A DNA stretch of 64,000 nt from AC-38 sp033856025 (GCA_033856025.1 JAWVFQ010000035.1:1-64000); one strand, 5' to 3'. Shown: positions 48,789-57,291, numbered from the stretch's first letter. The notes: generated from the sequence alone by a model not told the origin. Program-made: numbers and translations.

Positions 48789-51306
48789 GCAGCTCGCCGC
48801 CCAGCTCGTCGGCGAGGGCCTTGGCGATGGCCTCGCGGCGCTCGGCGACCTCCTCGTCGGTGAGGGTCCGGTCGGGGGCCTGGAAGTCGAGGGCGAGGGC
48901 GAGCGAGACGCTCCCCTCCCCCACCTGCTCGCCCCGGTACACGTCGAACACGCGCACGGCCCGCAGCAGGTCGCCGCCCGCCGCGCGCACCACGTCGAGC
49001 GCGTCGGCCGCGGCGACCGCCTCGGGCAGGACGACCGCGATGTCCTGGCGGACGGCGGGGAAGCTGGTGAGGTCGGCGTAGCCGCGCGCGCGCGCGGCCG
49101 CCAGCGCGACCAGCCGGTCGAGGTCGATCTCGAAGGCCGCGACGCGCTCCAGGTCCCACTCGGCGGCCACGAGCGGATGGACCTCGCCCAGCCACCCCGC
49201 GGGCTCGCCGTCCAGATGGACGGAGGCCGACCGGCCGGGATGCAGGAACGGCTCGCGCGCCGCCTCCACCGACCACGGAACCCGCAGCCAGTCCAGCAGC
49301 GCCGCCAGCACTCCCTTGGCGGCGAAGAAGTCGGCCCGCCGCGGCTCGGGGGAGCGCCACGACGCCGGCGCCAGCGCCCCGGTGAGCAGGACCGCGACAT
49401 GGCGGCGCTCGTCGGGAAGGTCCCCCGCCCCCGGCTTGTCGGCGGCCGTCCCACCCGCGGCGGCCGGCACCGCGTCGCCCACCGGCAGGTACACGGCGCC
49501 CGTCTCGAACAGGCGCAGGTCGGGGACGTCCCGGGCGGCGTTGTGCGCGGCGGCCTCCAGCAGGCTGCCGAGGAGGGTCGTGCGCAGCACGGACTGCTCC
49601 TCGGACAGGGGGTTGCGCAGCCGGACCGGCCGGGCGCGGCGATCGTCGGAGGGCAGCCGCAGCCGCTCGCCCACCGACGGCCCCTGGAAGCTCCACCCCT
49701 GGACCTCGAGCAGGCCCTGTGCGACCAGCGCGTCCTCCACCCGCCGCCGGGCGCCCTGCTCGGCGGTGAGCGCCGCGCCGCGGTCCGAGCGCGCCGGGAG
49801 CGTCGCGGGCAGGCGATCCACGCCGTCGATCCGCGCCACCTCCTCGATCAGGTCCACCTCGCGCTCCACGTCCCCGCGGCGCCAGTGCGGGACGGTGACG
49901 GACAGGTCGACGCCCACCTCCGACGGCAACCCCGCCGCCAGCTCGGCGTCGGCCGCGACCGACCCCGGCGAGGCGGCGTCGGGGTCGACGGCCACAACGA
50001 ACCCGAGGGAGTGCAGGATCTCCTGGCTGCGCTCGCCGGGGATCGGCTTGCCGAGCAGCGAGCCCACGCGCGACTCGCGCAGCTCCAGCACCTCGGGGTC
50101 GGGACCGGGGCCGCCGACGTCGATCGTCCCGCCCGATAGCCGCGCGCCGCACAGCTCGATCAGCAGCGCCGAGGCCACGGCCTGGGCCTCCAGCGTCTGC
50201 TCCGGCTGGAGCTGCTTCTCGAACCGGGCGCTCGCCTCGCTGCGCAGGCCCAGGCGCAACGACGTGCGCTGGATGTTCGGGCCCACCCACGTCGCCGCCT
50301 CCAGCAGCACCCGGGTCGTGCCGTCGGACACCTCCGAGCGCGCGCCGCCCATCACCCCGGCGATCGACGTCGGGCCCTCGGCGTCCTCGATCACCACGAC
50401 GTCGGGATCCAGCCGGCGCACCTCGCCGTCGAGCGTCTCGACCTCCTCGCCCTCGGCCGCCCGGCGCACCGTCAGCCGCCCGCCGGCCACGCGGTCCGTG
50501 TCGAAGGCGTGCAGCGGCTGGCCGGTCAGGAGCATCACGTAGTTCGTCACGTCGACGACGTTGTTGATCGGCCGCATCCCCGCCGCCATCAGCCGCGCCT
50601 TCAGCCACAGCGGAGAGGGCGCGATCGTCACGTCCTCGAACAGCCGCGCGGTGAAGCGCGGGCACAGCTCGGGCGCCGCGACCTCCACGCCCACGCCGGG
50701 CACGTCGCCCGAGGATCCCGGGTCGGACGTCCACGGCGGCTGGGCCAGGGCGGCGCCCGTCGCGGCGTGCACCTCGCGCGCCACCCCGTAGACGCCAAGG
50801 CAGTCCGGCCGGTTCGGGGTGATCTCGAGCTCCAGGACCTCCGTGGCGATCGGCAGCACCTCGGTCAGCGGCGTCCCCGGCGCGGCCCCGTCGTCGAGGA
50901 CGATGATCCCCGAGTGGTCGGTGCCGATCCCCAGCTCGTCCTCGGCCAGGATCATCCCCTCGGACACGACGCCGCGCAGCTTGGCCGCCCGCAGCTCGGT
51001 CCCGTCGGGCATGACCGCGCCCGGCCGGGCCACGGCCACGGTCTGGCCCGCGGCCACGTTGGGCGCGCCGCACACGATCGTGGCCTCGCCGCCGCCGAAG
51101 TCCACGCGGCACACGCTCAGCCGGTCGGCGTCGGGATGGCGCTCGGACTCCACCACCCGCCCGACCACGAACGACTCGGGACCGCCCACGCCGTGGTGCT
51201 CGATCCGCTCGACCTTCGTCCCGGTCATGTCCAGGCGCTCGGCCAGCTCCGCCGCGGACAGCTCCGGGCGGACGTACTCGTGCAGCCATTCCAGGGGCGC
51301 GCGCAT
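48781..51306 (-). CDS. pheT: phenylalanyl-tRNA synthetase beta subunit
   Basis: Large subunit (841 residues) with editing and tRNA-binding domains: N-terminal EMAP-like domain (VVGRVVESERHPDADRLSV), B3/B4 editing region (PRFTARLFEDV, NVVDVTNYVMLLTGQPLHAFD), B5, and the C-terminal ferredoxin-like anticodon-binding domain (SFPAVRQDIAVVLPE). ATG 51306 shares one base with the pheS stop (TGATG). Confidence 0.96.
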   Translation of the reverse strand: MRAPLEWLHEYVRPELSAAELAERLDMTGTKVERIEHHGVGGPESFVVGRVVESERHPDADRLSVCRVDFGGGEATIVCGAPNVAAGQTVAVARPGAVMPDGTELRAAKLRGVVSEGMILAEDELGIGTDHSGIIVLDDGAAPGTPLTEVLPIATEVLELEITPNRPDCLGVYGVAREVHAATGAALAQPPWTSDPGSSGDVPGVGVEVAAPELCPRFTARLFEDVTIAPSPLWLKARLMAAGMRPINNVVDVTNYVMLLTGQPLHAFDTDRVAGGRLTVRRAAEGEEVETLDGEVRRLDPDVVVIEDAEGPTSIAGVMGGARSEVSDGTTRVLLEAATWVGPNIQRTSLRLGLRSEASARFEKQLQPEQTLEAQAVASALLIELCGARLSGGTIDVGGPGPDPEVLELRESRVGSLLGKPIPGERSQEILHSLGFVVAVDPDAASPGSVAADAELAAGLPSEVGVDLSVTVPHWRRGDVEREVDLIEEVARIDGVDRLPATLPARSDRGAALTAEQGARRRVEDALVAQGLLEVQGWSFQGPSVGERLRLPSDDRRARPVRLRNPLSEEQSVLRTTLLGSLLEAAAHNAARDVPDLRLFETGAVYLPVGDAVPAAAGGTAADKPGAGDLPDERRHVAVLLTGALAPASWRSPEPRRADFFAAKGVLAALLDWLRVPWSVEAAREPFLHPGRSASVHLDGEPAGWLGEVHPLVAAEWDLERVAAFEIDLDRLVALAAARARGYADLTSFPAVRQDIAVVLPEAVAAADALDVVRAAGGDLLRAVRVFDVYRGEQVGEGSVSLALALDFQAPDRTLTDEEVAERREAIAKALADELGGELRA

Positions 51307-52358
51307 CAGCCGAACTGCCCCGTGAAGCGCACGTCGTTGTCGTAGAACAGGCGCAGGTCCGGCACCTCGTGCTTGAGCATCGCGATGCGCTCGACGCCCA
51401 TCCCGAAGGCGAAGCCCTGGATGCGCTCGGGGTCGTAGCCCCGCTCGCGCACGAACCCGAACACGTTCGGGTCCACCATCCCGGCGCCGAGGATCTCGAT
51501 CCAGCGCTCGCCCTTGCACAGGCCGCAGCGCGAGCCGTCGTCCAGCGTCCCGGTCCCGCGGCAGGCGAAGCAGGACACGTCGACCTCGACGCTGGGCTCG
51601 GTGAAGGGGAAGAAGTGCGGGCGCAGCCTGGTCTCGCGCTCCTCGCCGAACACCGCGCGGGCGAAGGCGAGCAGCGTCCCGTTGAGGTCGGCCAGGGTGA
51701 TGTCCTCGTCGACGGCCAGCCCCTCCACCTGGTGGAACTGCGGGGTGTGGGTGGCGTCGGAGTCCGGCCGGTACACCCGCCCGGGCACGACGATGTAGAG
51801 CGGCGGCGGCGCGAGCTCCATGGCGCGGATCTGCATCGGCGACGTGTGCGTGCGCAGCAGGACGTCGTCGTTGACGTAGAACGTGTCGGTCCACGCGCGC
51901 GCGGGATGTCCGGGAGCGTGGTTGAGCGCGTCGAAGTTGTAGTGGACGAGGTCGACCTCGGGGCCCTCGGCCACGTCGAACCCCAGACCCAGGAACACGT
52001 CCTCGATCTCCCGCCGCGTCTGCGTGATCAGGTGCAGCCGCCCCAGCTCGCGCACCGGGTCGCCGGGGAGCGTCACGTCGACGCGGTCCTCGAGCAGCCG
52101 GGCCTCCAGCTCCTCGCGCTGGAGCTCCGCGAGGCGGTCGGCGATGAGCGCCTCCAGCGTCCCGCGGCTCTCGTTCAGGGCCTTGCCGGCCGGGCCCCGC
52201 TCCTCGGCCGGCAGCTCTGAGACACCGCGCAGCAGCTGCGGGAGCTCGGCCTTGCGCCCGAGATACCGGACGCGGAGCTCCTCCACCGCCGCGCTGGAGG
52301 CGGCGGCGGCGATCTCCGGAGAGGCCTGGTCGAGTATCTCGCGGGCGCGGTCGAGCAT
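51306..52358 (-). CDS. pheS: phenylalanyl-tRNA synthetase alpha subunit
   Basis: Catalytic subunit (350 residues). It has an N-terminal coiled coil and the class II core HLITQTRREIEDVFLGLGF, TSPMQIRAME, FHQVEGLAVDED and GMGVERIAMLKHEVPDLR. An inserted zinc-ribbon-like segment with two CxxC pairs (CFACRGTG, CGLCKGERW) lies near residue 260; such cysteines occur in some bacterial PheS. ATG 52358 shares one base with the trmH stop. Confidence 0.96.
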   Translation of the reverse strand: MLDRAREILDQASPEIAAAASSAAVEELRVRYLGRKAELPQLLRGVSELPAEERGPAGKALNESRGTLEALIADRLAELQREELEARLLEDRVDVTLPGDPVRELGRLHLITQTRREIEDVFLGLGFDVAEGPEVDLVHYNFDALNHAPGHPARAWTDTFYVNDDVLLRTHTSPMQIRAMELAPPPLYIVVPGRVYRPDSDATHTPQFHQVEGLAVDEDITLADLNGTLLAFARAVFGEERETRLRPHFFPFTEPSVEVDVSCFACRGTGTLDDGSRCGLCKGERWIEILGAGMVDPNVFGFVRERGYDPERIQGFAFGMGVERIAMLKHEVPDLRLFYDNDVRFTGQFG

Positions 52359-53038
52359 CAGCGGCCGATCCTAGTCAGCTCGTGGAGGGCCACCGTCGCG
52401 GCCATGGCGGCGTTGAGGGATTCCGACGCGATGGGGATGTGCGCGACCCGGTCGCAGGCCGCGACGATGTCCTCGGGCAGGCCCTCGCGCTCGGCGCCCA
52501 CGACGAGGGAGACGTCGCCGGACGCCGGACCGCGCAGCGGCTCTCCGCCGCGCGCCACCAGCGCCACGGTCTCGCCCGGGAGCTCGGCCACGTCCTGGAC
52601 CCGGGCGACCGGCACCCCGAAGACCGCGCCCATGGACGCCCGCACGGCCTTGGGCCCGAAGGGATCGGCCGTCCCCGGCCCCAGCGCGGCCGACGAGGCG
52701 CCGAAGGCGACCGCGCCGCGCAGCACCGTCCCCACGTTCCCCGGGTCGCGCACGCCCCACAGGGCCACGCACAGCGGCCCGGACGGCGCCGCCCAGCGCT
52801 GCTCGTAGATGCCCACCGCCCGGGTCCCCGAGGCCAGGGACGACACCCCGGCCAGCGCCTCGGGCGTGACGTCGACACCCGCCACCAGCCGCGACAGCGC
52901 GGGCCAGCCCGCGGCGTCGGCCGCGTCCAGCAGGTCCTCGCCCTCCACCACGAAGCGCCCGTCGCGCGCGCGGGCCTCACGCCGGGCCAGGCGGCGGATC
53001 TCCTTGAGCTGGGGGTTGTGGGTCGATGTGATCACTGG
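52358..53038 (-). CDS. SpoU/TrmH-family RNA 2'-O-methyltransferase
   Basis: A 226-residue SPOUT enzyme that probably methylates ribose in 23S rRNA. N-terminal substrate-binding part: NPQLKEIRRLARREARARDGRFVVEGEDLL. Knotted SAM-binding part: WGVRDPGNVGTVLRGAVAFG, SLVVGAEREGLPEDI and IPIASESLNAAMAATVALHE. The start is GTG 53038; a TTG two codons earlier is also possible. It sits between rplT and pheS, as related methyltransferases often do, and starts only 4 bases downstream of the terminator hairpin of the rpmI-rplT unit. Confidence 0.88.
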   Translation of the reverse strand, partial: PVITSTHNPQLKEIRRLARREARARDGRFVVEGEDLLDAADAAGWPALSRLVAGVDVTPEALAGVSSLASGTRAVGIYEQRWAAPSGPLCVALWGVRDPGNVGTVLRGAVAFGASSAALGPGTADPFGPKAVRASMGAVFGVPVARVQDVAELPGETVALVARGGEPLRGPASGDVSLVVGAEREGLPEDIVAACDRVAHIPIASESLNAAMAATVALHELTRIGR

Positions 53039-53041
53039 CAA

Positions 53042-53075
53042 CAAAAAGGGCGCCGGTCCTGGAGGAGCGGCGCCC
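53042..53075 (-). terminator. intrinsic terminator/attenuator between rplT and trmH-pheST
   Basis: On the minus strand GGGCGCCG (53075-53068) and CGGCGCCC (53055-53048) form a perfect 8-bp stem with a 12-base loop, immediately followed by TTTTTG. This is the best terminator in the window. It ends just before the GTG of trmH, so readthrough would feed trmH-pheST-arg. Confidence 0.8.
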
Positions 53076-53101
53076 GGGCGATTGGTGGTGTCGGTCTGCG
53101 G

Positions 53102-53461
53102 TCAGCTCGCCGACGCCTCGCGGGCGCGCTGCGCGAATCGGCGGAAGGCGTCGGCGTCGCGGACCGCGAGGTCCGCGAGCATCTTGCGGTCCAGCTCCAC
53201 GCCGGCCAGCTTGAGGCCGTGCATGAGCTGGGAGTAGGACATGCCCTCCTGGCGCGCGGCGGCGTTGATGCGCGTGATCCACAGCCGCCGGAAGTCGCGC
53301 TTGCGGTTGCGCCGGTCCCGGTAGGCGTAGGAGTCCGCCTTGAGCAGCGCCTCCTTGGCCCGCTTGTAGGACGTGTGCGCCTCGCCGCGGAAGCCCTTGG
53401 TCCGCGCCAGCGTGGCCCGGCGCTTCTTGCGCGCGTGTACCGAGCGCTTGACACGGGTCAT
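53102..53461 (-). CDS. rplT: 50S ribosomal protein L20
   Basis: rRNA-binding assembly protein of 119 residues. It starts TRVKRSVHARKKRRATLARTKG and has RDRRNRKRDFRRLWITRINAAAR and SYSQLMHGLKLAGVELDRKMLADLA, all typical. The ATG overlaps the rpmI stop as ATGA. It is followed by an intrinsic terminator. Confidence 0.98.
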   Translation of the reverse strand: MTRVKRSVHARKKRRATLARTKGFRGEAHTSYKRAKEALLKADSYAYRDRRNRKRDFRRLWITRINAAARQEGMSYSQLMHGLKLAGVELDRKMLADLAVRDADAFRRFAQRAREASAS

Positions 53462-53661
53462 CGGCCGGCGCCCCCCAGCAGCTTGCGGACCCGTTGGCGG
53501 TCGGACTTCGCGACCACGACGGGGTCGTCCAGATGGCGCTTCTTCTTGGGCGACTTCTTCTCCAGGATGTGGCTGGAGAAGGCGTGACGGGCCCGGAGCT
53601 TGCCCGTCGCCGTCTTGCGAAAGCGCTTCTTCGCGCCCGAATGAGTCTTCATCTTGGGCAT
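53458..53661 (-). CDS. rpmI: 50S ribosomal protein L35
   Basis: A 67-residue basic ribosomal protein (PKMKTHSGAKKRFRKTATGK, AFSSHILEKKSPKKKRHL, then VRKLLGGAGR). It starts at ATG 53661; TACTCT lies 9 bases upstream. In most bacteria rpmI directly follows infC; here a gene on the opposite strand lies between them, so rpmI-rplT probably has its own promoter. Confidence 0.97.
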   Translation of the reverse strand: MPKMKTHSGAKKRFRKTATGKLRARHAFSSHILEKKSPKKKRHLDDPVVVAKSDRQRVRKLLGGAGR

Positions 53662-53670
53662 GAGAACGGG

Positions 53671-53676
53671 AGAGTA
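53671..53676 (-). promoter_or_regulatory. TACTCT -10-like hexamer before rpmI
   Basis: TACTCT on the minus strand ends 9 bases before the rpmI ATG; a CTTTTG lies about 17 bases further upstream as a weak -35 candidate. No Shine-Dalgarno sequence is seen. Confidence 0.45.
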
Positions 53677-53745
53677 AAGCAGACGAGGTTCCACAAAAGC
53701 TGTGCGTGCAGGGATTCCAGGGACTTCGCGGCGCAAGGTGCCGAC

Positions 53746-53934
53746 ATGGCCATCCTCGCTCCTCCGACGACAGACACCCTCGAGGCCCACATCGCGCGGC
53801 TGCGCGACGACGTGTTCGCGCTCGTGGACCAGGCGCGCTCCGCGGTGCCCTACGAGTGCACGGCGCTGCACGTGAGCCTCCAGGCCGCGTCCAACGAGCT
53901 CGGCAAGGCCGAGCGGGCCCTGCGCGAGGCCTAG
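53746..53934 (+). CDS. small helical protein between infC and rpmI, opposite strand
   Basis: A 62-residue frame from ATG 53746 with AAGGTG at about 6 bases. The content is protein-like, mostly helical: DTLEAHIARLRDDVFALVDQ and ASNELGKAERALREA, with a single Cys in PYECTALHV. No family recognised. Its stop overlaps that of infC by four bases. It occupies the whole infC-rpmI interval and reads against the expected operon. Confidence 0.6.
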   Translation: MAILAPPTTDTLEAHIARLRDDVFALVDQARSAVPYECTALHVSLQAASNELGKAERALREA

Positions 53935-54593
53935 GCCTCGGGGGCGGGCGCCTCGGCGGGCGCGGCCTCGGCCTCGGCCGGCGCGGCCGCCTCCGCGGGC
54001 GCCGGCGCCTCGGCGCCGTTCTCTCCCTCGTCCTCCGACTTCTCGGCCGCCCGGGTCGGGCCGAGCATCATCGTCATGTTGCGCCCGTCCTGAAGGGGGC
54101 GCTGCTCGACCACGGCCAGCCCCTCGAGCTCCTCGGCCAGGCGCTCCAGGATCATCTGCCCGCGCTCCGGGTGGGCCATCTCGCGTCCGCGGAACATGAT
54201 CGTGATCTTGACCTTGCTCTGATCGCGCAGGAAGCGCATGACGTGACCCTTCTTCGTGTCGTAGTCGTGCTGGGCGATCTTGGGCCGGAACTTGATCTCG
54301 CGGACCGTGATGTTCTGCTGATGCTTGCGGGCGGCCTTCTGCTTCTGCTCGAGCTCGTACTTGTACTTGGAGTAGTCGAGCACGCGGCAGACGGGCGGTT
54401 TGGCCTCGGACGCCACCTCGACGAGGTCGAGGTCGCGCTCCTGGGCGTAGGCCAGCGCCTCGGGCGTCTTGACCACGCCGATCTGGTTGCCGTCGTCGCC
54501 GATCAGGCGAACCTCGGGCACGCGGATGCGCTCGTTGATCCGGGTGCTGTCCCGCTCGGGCGGGCGCCGGTCGAACCTGCGGGGAACCGGCAC
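53931..54593 (-). CDS. infC: translation initiation factor IF-3
   Basis: Binds the 30S subunit and checks the start codon. The 220-residue protein has the N-domain (INERIRVPEVRLIGDDGNQIGV, YKYELEQKQKAARKHQQN) and C-domain (VREIKFRPKIAQHDYDTK, VKITIMFRGREMAHPERG, MTMMLGPTR). After that an extra tail of about 37 residues, made of Ala, Pro and Glu, follows. It starts at GTG 54593; IF3 genes commonly use unusual starts as part of autoregulation. A TATACT hexamer lies about 60 bases upstream, behind thrS. Confidence 0.95.
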   Translation of the reverse strand: MPVPRRFDRRPPERDSTRINERIRVPEVRLIGDDGNQIGVVKTPEALAYAQERDLDLVEVASEAKPPVCRVLDYSKYKYELEQKQKAARKHQQNITVREIKFRPKIAQHDYDTKKGHVMRFLRDQSKVKITIMFRGREMAHPERGQMILERLAEELEGLAVVEQRPLQDGRNMTMMLGPTRAAEKSEDEGENGAEAPAPAEAAAPAEAEAAPAEAPAPEA

Positions 54594-54653
54594 TAGGTGG
54601 TGTGGTCCTGCGTCAAGCGGACCGTGTGAGCTTCTGGCGAATCAACGCGGGCG

Positions 54654-54659
54654 AGTATA
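54654..54659 (-). promoter_or_regulatory. TATACT -10 hexamer, infC promoter
   Basis: TATACT on the minus strand lies in the thrS-infC gap, 60 bases before the infC GTG, giving a leader of about 50 bases. A TTGACG lies further upstream but at a spacing too short to be its partner. Confidence 0.5.
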
Positions 54660-54673
54660 GCCGCATATCCACG

Positions 54674-56593
54674 TCAAGCCGAGCGCGTCGCGGACTCCCG
54701 TGACAGCCGCTCCACGAACTCGTGCAGCGCCACGGCTCCGGCGTCGCCCTTTCCGTGCTCGCGCAGGCCCACGGCGCGCGCCTCCGCCTCGCGGTCTCCC
54801 ACGACGAGCATGTACGGGACCTTGCGCAGCTCGGCGTCGCGGATCTTGCGACCCGTGGACTCCGGGCGCTCGTCCACCTCGGCCCGCGCACCGCCCTCGC
54901 GCAGCGCGCCCGCGACCTCCCGCGCGTAGTCCAGATGGCGGTCGGCGATGGGCAGGACGACCGCCTGGACCGGCGCCAGCCAGACCGGGAACTCCCCCGC
55001 GTAGTGCTCGGTCAGGATCCCGATGAAGCGCTCGAAGGACCCCAGCAGCGCGCGGTGGATCATCACCGGCCGGTGCGGATCGTCGTCCGCGCCCGTGTAC
55101 TCCAGCCCGAAGCGCTCGGGCATCTGGTAGTCGAGCTGGACGGTCCCCAGCTGCCACGAGCGCCCGATCGAGTCGCGCATGTGGAGGTCGATCTTGGGGC
55201 CGTAGAAGGTCCCCTCGCCCGCCCCGATCTCGAACTCCAGGCCGCGACGCTCCATGGCGCGCGACAGCGCGCCCTCGGCGTGGTCCCACATGGCGTCGTC
55301 GCCCAGGCGCTCGTCGGGGCGGGTCGAGAGCTCCAGCGCCGGCTCGAACCCGAACAGCTCGTAGATCCGAAAGCCCATGTCCAGGCAGCCCAGCACCTCG
55401 TCCTCGATCTGCTCCTCGGTGCAGAAGATGTGGGCGTCGTCCTGGGTGAACGCCCGCACGCGCAGCAGCCCGTGCAGCACGCCGCTGGGCTCGTGGCGGT
55501 GGACCAGACCGGCCTCGGAGTAGCGCAGCGGCAGGTCGCGGTAGGAGCGTCGCTCGGCGCTGAAGATCTTCGTGTGCGCCGGGCAGTTCATGGGCTTCAG
55601 GCCCATGGGCCGCTCGTCGACCTCCGTGAAGTACATGTTGTCGCGGTACTTGTCCCAGTGGCCCGAGGTCTTGAACAGCTCGAGGTCGTAGAGGACCGGC
55701 GTGCGGACCTCCTGGTAGCCGCGCGACGCGTTCTCCTCGCGCACCAGCCGCGTGAGCTCGTTGAACAGGACCATGCCGTTGGGCAGCCAGAAGGGCGCGC
55801 CCGGCGAGACGTCGGAGAGCATGAACAGACCCATCTCGCGCCCGATCCGCCGGTGGTCGCGCGCGCGCGCCTGCTCCAGGCGCTCCAGGTGCTCGTCGAG
55901 CTGCTCCTGGGAGAGGAAGGCGGTCCCGTAGATGCGCGTGAGCATCTGGCGGTCGGCGTCGCCGCGCCAGTAGGCGCCGGCGGTCGACTGGAGCTTGAAC
56001 GCCTTGACCCGCTTGGTGGAGGGCGCGTGCGGGCCCCGGCACAGATCCGTGAACGGGCCGTTCGTGTAGAGGCTGACCGTCTCCACGCCCTCGTCGCTGA
56101 CCAGGTCGTCGATCAGCTCGACCTTGTAGTCCTGGCCCTCGGCGGCGAAGCGCTCGCGGGCCGCGGCCACGGGCACGTCCTCGCGCGTGAACGCCTCGTC
56201 GGCCTTGACGTGCTCACGCATCTTCTCCTCGATGCGCGGGAGGTCGTCCTCGGAGATCGACGTCCCGTCCGGGAAGTCGAAGTCGTAGTAGAAGCCCTGC
56301 TCGATCGCCGGCCCGATGGAGATCTTGACCCCCGGATAGAGGTCGAGCACCGCCGTGGCCAGCACGTGCGCGGCGTCGTGGCGCACCAGCTCCAGCGCCT
56401 CCGGCGAGCGGTCCGTGACGATCTCGATCGCCGCGCCGTCCGGCAGCGAGCGCGAGAGGTCGCGCAGCTCGCCGTTCGCCTTGACGGCCAGCGCCGCGCG
56501 CGCCAGGCCCGGCCCGATGGCCGCCGCGGCGTCGGCGCCCGTGGCCCCCTCCGGGAGCTCCAGTTCCTTCCCGTCCGGGAGCGTCGCGCGCAT
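54674..56593 (-). CDS. thrS: threonyl-tRNA synthetase
   Basis: Class II synthetase of 639 residues. Domains in order: TGS (1-60), editing/SAD domain with HDAAHVLATAV, catalytic core with the zinc-binding Cys in GLKPMNCPAHTKIF, VHRHEPSGVLHGLLRVR, DAHIFC and GEGTFYGPKIDLHM, and the anticodon-binding domain ending in HEFVERLSRES. ATG 56593; TAGCAT ends 8 bases upstream. It is the head of the thrS-infC-rpmI-rplT-pheST order known from many bacteria. Confidence 0.97.
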   Translation of the reverse strand: MRATLPDGKELELPEGATGADAAAAIGPGLARAALAVKANGELRDLSRSLPDGAAIEIVTDRSPEALELVRHDAAHVLATAVLDLYPGVKISIGPAIEQGFYYDFDFPDGTSISEDDLPRIEEKMREHVKADEAFTREDVPVAAARERFAAEGQDYKVELIDDLVSDEGVETVSLYTNGPFTDLCRGPHAPSTKRVKAFKLQSTAGAYWRGDADRQMLTRIYGTAFLSQEQLDEHLERLEQARARDHRRIGREMGLFMLSDVSPGAPFWLPNGMVLFNELTRLVREENASRGYQEVRTPVLYDLELFKTSGHWDKYRDNMYFTEVDERPMGLKPMNCPAHTKIFSAERRSYRDLPLRYSEAGLVHRHEPSGVLHGLLRVRAFTQDDAHIFCTEEQIEDEVLGCLDMGFRIYELFGFEPALELSTRPDERLGDDAMWDHAEGALSRAMERRGLEFEIGAGEGTFYGPKIDLHMRDSIGRSWQLGTVQLDYQMPERFGLEYTGADDDPHRPVMIHRALLGSFERFIGILTEHYAGEFPVWLAPVQAVVLPIADRHLDYAREVAGALREGGARAEVDERPESTGRKIRDAELRKVPYMLVVGDREAEARAVGLREHGKGDAGAVALHEFVERLSRESATRSA

Positions 56594-56601
56594 GGCGCCG
56601 G

Positions 56602-56607
56602 ATGCTA
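56602..56607 (-). promoter_or_regulatory. TANNNT -10-like hexamer before thrS
   Basis: TAGCAT on the minus strand ends 8 bases before the thrS ATG at 56593. Confidence 0.4.
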
Positions 56608-56634
56608 GCCGCGGGCGCCCGGGACCGGTCAGGG

Positions 56635-56805
56635 CTACGACTTGTGGCGGGCGCGGCGCAGCATCTCCTCGCCGCGCAGCAGCACCTGCTCCGAGCGTCG
56701 AATCGCCCGCTTGAGGTCGGCCTGCTTGCGCTCGCCCTTCTCGATCGCCCGGCGATTGCGCTCCCGGGTCGTGCGAACCAGCTTGTCGAGTTCGTCGCTA
56801 GTCAT
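56635..56805 (-). CDS. small charged helical protein of a two-gene membrane cassette
   Basis: A 56-residue protein from ATG 56805, with GGAAGG at about 6 bases. Nearly all helix-forming and charged: TSDELDKLVRTTRERNRRAI, then EQVLLRGEEMLRRARHKS. The function is not recognised. It follows the two-TM/coiled-coil gene by 24 bases. The stretch LVRTTRERNRR matches LVKSIAEHNRR of the 52-residue protein at 9130-9288. Confidence 0.65.
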   Translation of the reverse strand: MTSDELDKLVRTTRERNRRAIEKGERKQADLKRAIRRSEQVLLRGEEMLRRARHKS

Positions 56806-56829
56806 CTTCAGCCTTCCCTCGTCTGAACC

Positions 56830-57291
56830 TTAGCTCTCGGGGTCTCGCTCCTCGTACCAGCGCAAGCGCGCATACAGCGTCTCGATGAGCTCATCGGATT
56901 CGCCGATCCGCCGCTTGAGGTCCTCGATCTCCTCATCGGCATCAGCCGCCTCCAGTTGCCAGAACTCGAGATCGCCGCGGTATCGCTCCGCGACGATCTC
57001 CGCTTCGAACGGTCCGGCCTTGGACAACCACTCGCCGCGCACGATCCGGGCGGTGATGGACATCACGACGTATCCGACCGCGAAGAGGAGCGCTATGCGG
57101 ACCAGCGCGATGACGATCCGGCTCGCGAAGATCGCGTCGGTGAAGTCCGGCTCCTTGCGGAGCACCACCCTCTGAGGCCACAGGCCGACGACTATGAGCA
57201 CCGCTCCCGCGAACAGCCCGGCGACGACCCCGGTTTCGAGTGACCAAAACGTCCATGGTGCGCGACCCTCGGCTTCCTGGCTATCTGGCAC
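56830..57291 (-). CDS. two-TM membrane protein with C-terminal coiled coil
   Basis: A 153-residue protein: short polar N-terminus (PDSQEAEGRAPW), TM1 (TGVVAGLFAGAVLIVVGLW), a 15-residue charged loop, TM2 (VIALVRIALLFAVGYVVMSI), then a soluble C-terminal region with a coiled coil (DADEEIEDLKRRIGESDELI). Function unknown. GTG 57291 is used (GGAGGT lies only 3 bases upstream, an unusually short spacing); the frame is open back to 57501. The intact counterpart of the pseudogene at 9272-9700. Composition is less GC-rich than the neighbours. Confidence 0.65.
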   Translation of the reverse strand: MPDSQEAEGRAPWTFWSLETGVVAGLFAGAVLIVVGLWPQRVVLRKEPDFTDAIFASRIVIALVRIALLFAVGYVVMSITARIVRGEWLSKAGPFEAEIVAERYRGDLEFWQLEAADADEEIEDLKRRIGESDELIETLYARLRWYEERDPES

